A stretch of DNA of 13,037 nucleotides, taken from assembly GCF_036906915.1 (NCBI RefSeq), contig NZ_JBAKHX010000131.1:1-13037 (forward strand). The letters are read 5' to 3'. Under the pieces are notes generated by a model. That model saw nothing but the letters and a program-made list of their open reading frames with translations, did not search any database and had not been told where the DNA came from. Source of the stretch: Phytohabitans sp036906915 (lineage in GTDB: Bacteria; Actinomycetota; Actinomycetes; Mycobacteriales; Micromonosporaceae). A program made the translations under genes and the position numbers. Positions 8,560 to 13,037 of the stretch are shown piece after piece. Position 1 is the stretch's first letter; each line of letters starts with the position of its first letter.

Positions 8560-8973
8560 CTATTCGTAGGTCCCGGCGTAGTAACCGCCCACCCTGTCCC
8601 GGTACTCGGCGGTGCCGAACGTGTCCTTGTCGTACTCCGGTGAGTTCTTGACCTGTTCCTTGGTCCGGTCGACGTACACCTTGCGCCCGTCGTGGTCGAC
8701 GCGGTCGACCGTGCCGGCGGGCAGCAGCACCTTGCGCCCGAAGATCCACGGGCCCGTGTCGATGACCAGGTAGGCGCTGCCGACCTCGTAGTTCGCCTCG
8801 TCGACCTTGCCTATGCCGCCGTCGATCGCCTCGACGTCGTAGCCGGCCAGATCGGCGCTCGCACGCTCGTCGTCTTCAGGGCGGTCGCCGCGCGGCTCCA
8901 TCTCGGTGCCCACCGTAGCGGCGATCAGGCCAGGGTCACGCCAGACCCAGGGAGCGAACGGAATGGGTTGCAT
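8560..8973 (-). CDS. PRC-barrel domain protein
   Basis: A 137-residue soluble protein with one PRC-barrel domain (about 43-113). The segment GGIGKVDEANYEVGSAYLVIDTGPWIFGRKVLLPAGTV and the following RKVYVDRTKEQVKNSPEYD match the small actinobacterial PRC-barrel proteins often linked to stress responses. The first 40 residues (MQPIPFAPWVWRDPG then an acidic stretch) are family-specific and probably flexible. The C-terminus is Tyr- and Gly-rich (VGGYYAGTYE). The ATG at 8973 is firm: GAGGAGG lies 5 nt upstream (8979-8985). It lies 57 bp downstream of the protease gene on the same strand, but no functional connection is apparent. PRC barrels generally mediate protein or RNA contacts; no specific role can be given here. 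Confidence 0.88.
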   Translation of the reverse strand: MQPIPFAPWVWRDPGLIAATVGTEMEPRGDRPEDDERASADLAGYDVEAIDGGIGKVDEANYEVGSAYLVIDTGPWIFGRKVLLPAGTVDRVDHDGRKVYVDRTKEQVKNSPEYDKDTFGTAEYRDRVGGYYAGTYE

Positions 8974-8978
8974 CGCTG

Positions 8979-8985
8979 CCTCCTC
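8979..8985 (-). promoter_or_regulatory. Strong Shine-Dalgarno GAGGAGG of PRC-barrel gene
   Basis: GAGGAGG on the minus strand, 5 nt before ATG 8973, is a near-perfect anti-16S match. It contrasts with the many neighbours lacking any ribosome binding site and predicts efficient translation from a leadered message. Confidence 0.85.
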
Positions 8986-9030
8986 GCCTTGGATACATAC
9001 GTCGTACCCAGGCGGGGAGGCGGCTACGCG

Positions 9031-9819
9031 TCAGCCGATGATGCCGCGGATCCAGGGCCGCAGGTTGTCGACCCGCGCGGTGGTCTCCTGCAGCGTGTGC
9101 GGGCAGCTCGGACCGTTGCTCACCACCGACACCAGCGCGTAGCGCAGCTCGGGCCTCGCCGCCCGGCGCTCGGTGAAGAACGGGCCTCCCGAGTCGTACG
9201 GGCACGGCGTGGTGTTGGACTGGGGGGCGAAGCCGGTCATCGCGATGGTCGACTCGGCGACCGAGGCCACCCTGAGCTGGCCGGTGCGCAGCCGCGTCAC
9301 TGGCGTCGGGTTGGTGCTGGTCAGCGACCCGTACCCGGTCAGCCGGACCACGTCGCCCACCGCCGGCGGCGCGGTGGCCAGCCGGAGCGGCTTGATGTCG
9401 GTGATCGGGGTCTCGATCTGGGCGAGCGCGATGTCGTTGGTCGGCGACTGCCGCACGGCGACGACGGTCACGACATGGCCGCCGGTGCCATTCAGGTCGG
9501 TGCGGCCAACGGTGGCGGTGGTCAGGTCGGCGACCGGCCGCTCGACCCGGACGCCGTTGACGTCCCGGAAGCAGTGACCCGCCGTCATCACCCACTGCGG
9601 CGCGACCAGCGAGCCGGAGCAGGCGCTGTTGCGCTTGCCACCGTCGGGAGTGGGGATGCCCGTCATGGTCAGCTTGACCGAGAACGGGTACATCCCGATC
9701 GGCACTTCCTCACCGTTGGCGATCGCGTCGGCCGGCAGCGCGGACGCGAGGACGGCGGCCCCGGCGGCCAGCACAGTGGACAGAAGCACCGCTAGGCGGG
9801 TGCGCCGGTAGCGCCTCAC
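9031..9819 (-). CDS. Secreted trypsin-fold serine protease (S1 family)
   Basis: A 262-residue chymotrypsin-fold protease. An Arg-rich Sec signal peptide (MRRYRRTRLAVLL to ALPADA, residues 1-32) is followed directly by IANGEEV, which aligns with the IVGG N-terminus of mature S1 enzymes. The triad is His82 (MTAGHC), Asp129 (NDIAL) and Ser210 (DSGGP). Likely disulfides are Cys67-Cys83 and Cys206-Cys239. The residue before the catalytic Asp-Ser is Tyr208, where oxyanion-hole Gly193 normally sits (CPYDSGGP instead of CxGDSGGP). The specificity position 189 appears to be Thr, so cleavage after Arg/Lys is not expected. The GTG at 9819 is chosen because it opens the signal peptide; a weak AGAGGG lies about 10 nt upstream. 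An ATG at 9829 is out of frame. It is probably an extracellular degradative enzyme. Confidence 0.9.
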   Translation of the reverse strand: MRRYRRTRLAVLLSTVLAAGAAVLASALPADAIANGEEVPIGMYPFSVKLTMTGIPTPDGGKRNSACSGSLVAPQWVMTAGHCFRDVNGVRVERPVADLTTATVGRTDLNGTGGHVVTVVAVRQSPTNDIALAQIETPITDIKPLRLATAPPAVGDVVRLTGYGSLTSTNPTPVTRLRTGQLRVASVAESTIAMTGFAPQSNTTPCPYDSGGPFFTERRAARPELRYALVSVVSNGPSCPHTLQETTARVDNLRPWIRGIIG

Positions 9820-9953
9820 GACAACACATCCCTCTCAATGCCGTCCAAACGGGCCGGCGGTCCCCCGTTACCCGAAGCAAACTACCCCACCGGTACGACG
9901 GCCGGCTGCCCCGGATCGATGACGATCACCCTCCGCTCGCGGTGGCGTGGCGG

Positions 9954-10613
9954 TCAGGCGGGCACAGGGTCGGTCGGTGTCGCCGCGGCCGTGCCGGCGC
10001 CGGCGAGCGCCCACCGTCGCGCCAGCACGGTCGCCCCCGCCAGCAGCGCCGCCACGATGCTCACCTCGATCGCGACGATCGGCGTCGCGGTGCTGTACCC
10101 GACGAGCCACGCGAAGCCCATCGTCACCGGCGTGGCGAGCAGTCCCGCGAGCGGCACCAGCAGCGCCATCCGGGCCACGGTGCCGCCGATCGCGGGCAGG
10201 CCGCGCATCCGGATCGCCACCGCGCCCAGCGCGCCCGCGAGCACCGGCAGGGCGAGGCCGGCGTACACGGCCACGATGGCCGCCGTTGACGGTGTCGGGT
10301 CGGCCGGGAAGAGCGGCTGGTACCACAGACTGATCCAACCGATGACAACGCCGGGCGCCGCTCCGGCCAGCGCGGTCAGCAGCAGCCGCCGGAACTCGTA
10401 CGGCACCCGCCGCGCGCCCGCCTCCTCGGCCAGCCGCCGCGCGAACGCCCGGATGTCCAGACCGATCAGCTGCTCCGGCGTGGCACCGTCGGCGACCGCG
10501 GCGCGCAGCTCCATCCGTAGGTCGTCGGCCAGTGCGGTGCGGTCGGCCGCGACCAGGCCCATGGCGCGCCACTCGTCCTCGGCGATGACGACGACGTCCC
10601 TCTGGTCCAGCAT
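9954..10613 (-). CDS. HAAS (DUF1700-like) membrane protein paired with PadR
   Basis: A 219-residue protein with a soluble N-terminal domain (about 1-72) and four or five membrane helices (about 76-97, 111-133, 145-172, 178-197). The N-terminal part (DLRMELRAAVADGATPEQLIGLDIRAFARRLAEEAG) resembles the HAAS signalling domain found next to PadR regulators. Pairing with the upstream padR gene supports this: the PadR stop and this ATG are separated by only 2 nt, and GGAGG (10619-10623) spans the junction, so translation is coupled. HAAS proteins are thought to work with their PadR partner at the membrane, but the mechanism is unproven. The frame continues upstream of 10613 only inside padR. The 113 bp to the protease gene on the left hold no clear feature beyond a weak TAGTTT (9879-9884) that could be a protease -10. 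Confidence 0.75.
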   Translation of the reverse strand: MLDQRDVVVIAEDEWRAMGLVAADRTALADDLRMELRAAVADGATPEQLIGLDIRAFARRLAEEAGARRVPYEFRRLLLTALAGAAPGVVIGWISLWYQPLFPADPTPSTAAIVAVYAGLALPVLAGALGAVAIRMRGLPAIGGTVARMALLVPLAGLLATPVTMGFAWLVGYSTATPIVAIEVSIVAALLAGATVLARRWALAGAGTAAATPTDPVPA

Positions 10614-10615
10614 CT

Positions 10616-10981
10616 CTACCTCCGGGTGGTCGCGGGCGGCTGCGCGTCCGCGACGGTGGCGTTGATCGTCTCGACGAACGCGTCCCACTGGCGCCGCCAC
10701 CCCGCGAGCACGCGCCGGCCTTCGACCGTGGGCGCGTACACCTTGCGGGGCGGGCCGGCGGGGCTGTCCTCCATCTGGTCGGCCACGAGGCCGAGGCGGC
10801 GCATGCGGGTCAGCAACGGATACACCGTGCCGTAGCCGACGGCGTCGAGCCCAGCCAGGTTCAGGCGGCGCACCAGCTCATAGCCGTGCACGGGCTCCTT
10901 CGCCAGCAGGGCGAGCATGCACATGTCGAGCGTGCCGCGCAGGAGCTGGGTTTGCCGATCGGCCTCGTCGTCCGGTGCCAT
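10616..10981 (-). CDS. PadR-family transcriptional repressor
   Basis: A 121-residue PadR (subfamily-2 size) regulator. The winged helix is clear: LLRGTLDMCMLALLAKEPVHGYELVRRL (about 13-40), VGYGTVYPLLTRMRRLGLV (48-66), and the wing GPPRKVYAPTVEGRRVL (77-92). A short C-terminal dimerisation helix follows. The ATG at 10981 is preferred over one at 10990 because the upstream one overlaps the -10 hexamer TATTAT, which lies exactly 7 nt before 10981 with a TTGACG -35 at 18 bp; the message would be leaderless. The gene is translationally coupled to the HAAS membrane protein. Palindromes with AATA/TATT and GGTATT/AATACC half-sites cover its promoter, so autorepression and control of the divergent membrane gene at 11038 are likely. 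The inducing signal is unknown. Confidence 0.9.
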   Translation of the reverse strand: MAPDDEADRQTQLLRGTLDMCMLALLAKEPVHGYELVRRLNLAGLDAVGYGTVYPLLTRMRRLGLVADQMEDSPAGPPRKVYAPTVEGRRVLAGWRRQWDAFVETINATVADAQPPATTRR

Positions 10982-10988
10982 GCGTCGC

Positions 10989-11018
10989 ATAATAGTGGCC
11001 GGTATTAGGTGGCGTCAA
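10989..11018 (-). promoter_or_regulatory. padR promoter with -35 and -10, leaderless
   Basis: On the minus strand TTGACG (11013-11018), an 18-bp spacer and TATTAT (10989-10994) are followed by 7 nt and ATG 10981. This is the best vegetative-type promoter in the window, and transcription is expected to start at the ATG. Confidence 0.75.
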
Positions 11019-11038
11019 ATACCGTTACGGTGACACCG
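10991..11038. promoter_or_regulatory. Palindrome cluster, candidate PadR operators
   Basis: Four overlapping symmetric sites lie between the divergent genes. AATAgtGGCCggTATT (10991-11006) covers the padR -10, and GGTATT-N11-AATACC (11001-11023) covers its -35. ACCGT-T-ACGGT (11021-11031) and CGGTG-A-CACCG (11028-11038) lie against the start of the rightward gene. The middle GGTATT is shared by the first two dyads. Binding by PadR is inferred from position. Confidence 0.55.
11026..11031 (+). promoter_or_regulatory. -10 element of leaderless membrane-protein gene
   Basis: TACGGT is followed by 6 nt and the GTG start at 11038; no ribosome binding site is present. The hexamer lies inside the palindromes at 11021-11038, so a bound regulator would occlude it. 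Confidence 0.45.
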
Positions 11039-11784
11039 TGAACGGGTGGCAGGGATCCTGGTGGGTGCTGCTGTCGATCCCGCTCGTCACGGCGCTGGCC
11101 GTGATCCTCCTCCCCCTCAACGACGGGTACTACGAGTTGTGGGTCAACTACGACCCACAGGGCGACGCCCAGCAGCACGAGTGGCAGTACACGACACGCG
11201 CCTTCCGGTACACCTCGGGTGTCCTGTGTGGACAGCTCGTGGCGCTGCTCGCCGGAGCCGCGCTGGCGGTGCGCCACCGGGCGTGGGCGCTCGCAGCGGC
11301 CGTGCCCCTGGGCGTGCTGCTCGCGGCGGTGACCTTCGCGGTGGCCTACGCCCGCGACGGTAGGGGCCCCCTCGACGATGTCGGGATCGCGCGGCTGGTG
11401 GCCGTGGAGCTGGCGGCGTTCCCGCTCTTCGCGGCGGTGGGCGTCGGCCTGGGGCTGCTGCTGGCACGCCGCTGGCGGCTGCTCCCGCTGGCGCTACCCG
11501 CCTTCGCCGTGCTGTGGGCGATCGGCCTGATGCAGGACGACCGGTGGGCCGGGCCGATGTGGATACTGTGGCTGCTCCCGCCGCTCGCCGCCGCGGCCGC
11601 GATCCCGCTGACCACCATGTCCGTCGACGTCGGGGCCGATCCGCCGGTCACCCTGGGTGACGGCGGCCAGGGCGCGCTGATCGCGCTGGTGGGCGGCTTG
11701 CTCCTGTACGCGGGCAGCCTGCACCTGCTCGGTCTGGTGCTCGACCGCCGCCGCCGGCGAGCGAACCGGTCCGCGGGGGTCTAG
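11038..11784 (+). CDS. Seven-helix membrane protein of unknown function
   Basis: A 248-residue polytopic protein with about seven hydrophobic segments (about 8-26, 60-78, 83-104, 118-142, 148-165, 173-191, 211-234). One sizeable loop after the first helix is rich in Tyr, Trp, Asp and Gln (DGYYELWVNYDPQGDAQQHE, 29-48). The C-terminus is short and basic (DRRRRRANRSAGV), so it is probably cytoplasmic. I do not recognise a family; no ATPase, transporter or enzyme motif is visible. The GTG at 11038 has no ribosome binding site but fits a leaderless start. It is divergent from padR, whose candidate operators overlap its promoter, so PadR control is plausible. A DUF2231 membrane protein begins 10 bp after its stop, which suggests joint transcription. 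Confidence 0.75.
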   Translation: MNGWQGSWWVLLSIPLVTALAVILLPLNDGYYELWVNYDPQGDAQQHEWQYTTRAFRYTSGVLCGQLVALLAGAALAVRHRAWALAAAVPLGVLLAAVTFAVAYARDGRGPLDDVGIARLVAVELAAFPLFAAVGVGLGLLLARRWRLLPLALPAFAVLWAIGLMQDDRWAGPMWILWLLPPLAAAAAIPLTTMSVDVGADPPVTLGDGGQGALIALVGGLLLYAGSLHLLGLVLDRRRRRANRSAGV

Positions 11785-11787
11785 GCT
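11782..11787 (+). promoter_or_regulatory. Possible internal leaderless promoter for DUF2231 gene
   Basis: TAGGCT is followed by 7 nt and GTG 11795. The first three bases are the stop codon of the preceding gene, so the match is only moderately informative. The alternative is read-through from the upstream gene. Confidence 0.3.
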
Positions 11788-11794
11788 TCTGAGC

Positions 11795-12295
11795 GTGTTT
11801 GAGGAGTTCATGGGGATACCCGCCCACCCCCTCCTGGTCCACGCCGCCGTCGTCTTCGTGCCGCTGCTGGCCGCGTTGACGATCGCGTACGCCCTCGTCC
11901 CGTTCGTGCGAGCGCACACCCGCTGGGTGCTGGGCCTGCTGGCGCTGGCCACCCCGCTCGCGGCGCTGCTGGCGAAGCTGTCCGGCGACGCGTTCTTCAA
12001 ACGGCTCGACGAGGCCGGCGGCATCAGCGAGGGCTTCTACCCGCGGCTGGAACGGCACCAGGACCTCGGCACGATGACGCTGTACACGTCGATCGCGCTC
12101 GCCGTGCTGACGCTGGCGCTGGTGTACTTCGTCGCTCCCCGGTCGGCAGCGCCCCCGGCCGGCGGCCGCGGCGGCTCGACGCGCGCGGTGTCGGTGGCGC
12201 TGCAGGTCCTGGCGATAGCGGCAGCCGGCCTGAGCCTGTACTACGTCATCCGCACCGGCGACTCCGGCGCCCAAGCAGTCTGGGAGGGCCGCTAA
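11795..12295 (+). CDS. DUF2231 domain membrane protein
   Basis: A 166-residue protein with four transmembrane helices (about 16-36, 42-62, 96-114, 131-150). DUF2231 hallmarks are visible: GIPAHPLLVH near the N-terminus (His11 and His16), RHQDLG (His88) between helices 2 and 3, and the C-terminal TGDSGAQAVW. The conserved histidines at membrane boundaries suggest a bound metal or haem, but this is inference; the family has no established function. The GTG at 11795 is preferred because family members carry a few residues (FEEFMG) before HPLLVH. An ATG at 11810 has GAGGAG only 3 nt away, which is too close. It lies 10 bp after the seven-helix protein gene. On its right the palindromic element at 12333-12393 could terminate its transcript. 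Confidence 0.85.
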   Translation: MFEEFMGIPAHPLLVHAAVVFVPLLAALTIAYALVPFVRAHTRWVLGLLALATPLAALLAKLSGDAFFKRLDEAGGISEGFYPRLERHQDLGTMTLYTSIALAVLTLALVYFVAPRSAAPPAGGRGGSTRAVSVALQVLAIAAAGLSLYYVIRTGDSGAQAVWEGR

Positions 12296-12332
12296 CCACG
12301 GCCCCCCGGACGGCACGCCCGCGCCCCTTCCG

Positions 12333-12408
12333 TCGATCAAGGGCAAACGCACGTGGTTCGATCTCATTTCCACGTGCGTTTGCCCTTGATCGATGAGATT
12401 TCCCTTGA
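12333..12408. repeat. 76-bp palindromic element, copy 1
   Basis: A perfect 24-bp inverted repeat (arms 12333-12356 and 12370-12393) encloses a 13-base loop, followed by a tail to 12408 that repeats part of an arm (TTTCCCTTGA). The arm contains TTGATCGA, GGGCAAACG and CACGTG. The element recurs inverted at 12860-12935. It lies between the convergent DUF2231 and csoR stops, and its hairpin, without a U-tract on either side, could serve both as a terminator. The 37 bases between the DUF2231 stop and the element show nothing else. Confidence 0.93.
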
Positions 12409-12438
12409 GCGCGGCGGGCCAGCGCGGCGGGCGCGCGG

Positions 12439-12726
12439 TCAGGAGCGGACGAGCCTCGCGATGGCCTCCGACGCCTCTTTGACCTTCGCCTCTGCCTCTG
12501 GTCCGCCGGCCGCGGCGGCCTCGACGACGCAGTGGCTAAGGTGTTCGTCGAGCAGGCCGAGCGCGACCGACTGGAGCGCCTTGGTCATCGCGGACACCTG
12601 GGTGAGGATGTCGATGCAGTACTTCTCTTCCTCGACCATGCGCTGCAGGCCGCGCGCCTGACCCTCGATGCGCCGCAGCCGGCGCAGATAGTCGTCCTTA
12701 TTGTGGATGTAGCCGTGCTGCTCCAT
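12439..12726 (-). CDS. csoR: CsoR-family Cu(I)-sensing repressor
   Basis: A 95-residue all-helical regulator of the CsoR/RcnR/FrmR family. The Cu(I) ligand set Cys37 (EKYCIDIL), His62 and Cys66 (DEHLSHC) matches the C-H-C fingerprint of CsoR. The second-shell Tyr (Tyr36) is present, as are acidic residues near position 80. The RNA- or formaldehyde-sensing relatives have different ligand patterns, so copper is the best call. The helix 1 block DDYLRRLRRIEGQARGLQRMV is typical. The ATG at 12726 has AGAGGG 4 nt upstream and a possible TAGAGT -10 at 12755-12760, giving a leader of about 20 nt. CsoR normally represses a copper exporter or chaperone beside it; none is present in the window on either side. 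The gene is bracketed by inverted copies of a 76-bp palindromic element. Confidence 0.9.
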   Translation of the reverse strand: MEQHGYIHNKDDYLRRLRRIEGQARGLQRMVEEEKYCIDILTQVSAMTKALQSVALGLLDEHLSHCVVEAAAAGGPEAEAKVKEASEAIARLVRS

Positions 12727-12754
12727 GTCGCCCTCTCACCGCCGCTGGCCTGGA

Positions 12755-12760
12755 ACTCTA
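12755..12760 (-). promoter_or_regulatory. Candidate -10 of csoR
   Basis: TAGAGT on the minus strand about 28 nt before ATG 12726, with a ribosome binding site (AGAGGG, 12731-12736) in the resulting leader. I see no GC-rich dyad of the sort known as a CsoR operator between it and the gene, so autoregulation cannot be read from the sequence. Confidence 0.4.
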
Positions 12761-12859
12761 ACACCGGCGGGCAGCGGCGAGCCTCGCCCGCCACGTGCGC
12801 GGCGCGCGATCCGCGTCGCCCGTCGTCCGTCGCATCGCCCGGCGCGCATCCCGCGTCGA

Positions 12860-12935
12860 TCAAGGGAAAACGCATCGATCAAGGGCAAACGCACGTGGAA
12901 ATGAGATCGAACCACGTGCATTTGCCCTTGATCGG
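12860..12935. repeat. 76-bp palindromic element, copy 2 (inverted)
   Basis: This is the reverse complement of the element at 12333-12408, identical at roughly 72 of 76 positions by hand alignment. Arms 12876-12898 and 12912-12934 pair over 23 bp with one mismatch (C12890 against A12920), and the 13-base loop is the exact reverse complement of the loop in copy 1. The tail lies on the left, toward csoR, and extends to 12856 as a degenerate half-arm (TCGATCAAGGG then AAAACG). The two copies therefore face each other across csoR. Confidence 0.92.
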
Positions 12936-12960
12936 CGCCGCCGCGCCCCACGGCGGCGCC
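12934..12960. repeat. 10-bp perfect hairpin beside repeat copy 2
   Basis: GGCGCCGCCG (12934-12943) and CGGCGGCGCC (12951-12960) pair perfectly around a 7-base loop. No U-tract follows. It could be a GC-only terminator for a gene beyond the right edge, or composition-driven symmetry. Confidence 0.6.
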
Positions 12961-12961
12961 G

Positions 12962-12997
12962 CGCCCAGGCCGCCCAGGCCGCCCAGGCCGCCCAGGC
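12962..12997. repeat. 9-bp tandem repeat, four copies
   Basis: CGCCCAGGC is present four times in perfect tandem, followed by imperfect GCGGAGG repeats to the window end. No open frame with credible coding character covers it. Apart from the csoR promoter, repeat copy 2 and the hairpin, the last 300 bases of the window contain no gene that I can support. Confidence 0.9.
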
Positions 12998-13037
12998 CGC
13001 GGAGGCGCGGAGGCCGCGGAGCGCTGGCCGCGGCCAC

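Noticed and set aside
8692..9795. 367-codon plus-strand open frame over the PRC-barrel and protease genes
   Set aside because: The translation is Gly/Arg/Asp-rich low-complexity sequence with no family signature, while both minus-strand genes have clear motifs and catalytic residues.
12357..12401. Conserved loop-tail pseudoknot in the palindromic element (ATCTCAT with ATGAGAT)
   Set aside because: The pairing exists in copy 1, but the tail of copy 2 is changed at two of these positions without compensation, so it is not conserved.
12353..12661. Open frames sharing the peptide VRSHFHVRLPLID at both palindromic elements
   Set aside because: The shared peptide is only the translation of the repeat itself; there is no ribosome binding site and no coding character beyond it.

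Overview
The window is chromosomal DNA from a high-GC actinobacterium. Codon third positions are almost all G or C, GTG and TTG starts occur, and several promoters have the actinobacterial leaderless form (TANNNT then 6-8 nt then the start codon). Family content (GH3-CBM2 hydrolase, QorR/QorB pair, PadR-HAAS pair, C-H-C type CsoR, DUF4173 two-component operon) and palindromic intergenic repeats containing TTGATCGA suggest a Micromonosporaceae-like soil organism. That placement is inference; no rRNA or other marker is present.

Layout. Positions 1-133 are a GC-rich 14-bp tandem array. A Bcp-type peroxiredoxin (182-658, minus) is followed by a divergent secreted or anchored GH3 beta-glycosidase (831-2921, plus). 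Its cellulose-binding CBM2 domain continues in another frame (2900-3217), so the gene appears broken by one frameshift in the Pro/Thr linker. A SAM methyltransferase (3229-3852, plus) converges on a QorR-like HxlR repressor (3856-4236, minus), which is divergent from qorB (4330-5190, plus). qorB converges, with no spacer at all, on a three-gene minus-strand operon: OmpR-type response regulator (8487-7801), sensor kinase with almost no extracytoplasmic domain (7804-6761), and a DUF4173 membrane protein (6750-5191). Next on the minus strand are a PRC-barrel protein (8973-8560), a secreted S1 protease (9819-9031) and a coupled PadR-HAAS pair (10981-10616, 10613-9954). The PadR promoter region is packed with palindromes and shared with a divergent membrane protein (11038-11784, plus), followed by a DUF2231 membrane protein (11795-12295, plus). 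csoR (12726-12439, minus) is flanked by two inverted copies of a 76-bp palindromic element. The right edge holds a short hairpin and a 9-bp tandem repeat.

How the genes work together. The clearest functional unit is QorR-qorB, redox-controlled quinone detoxification with candidate operators between the genes. The peroxiredoxin, PRC-barrel and CsoR genes add a loose stress flavour but are separate transcription units. The response regulator, kinase and DUF4173 genes form one coupled operon. PadR and HAAS are translationally coupled, and PadR probably autoregulates. No phage, IS, CRISPR, tRNA or obvious new multi-gene defence system was found. The most unusual items are the GH3 enzyme with a remodelled substrate pocket and detached CBM2, the inverted repeat pair bracketing csoR, and the density of leaderless promoter signatures.
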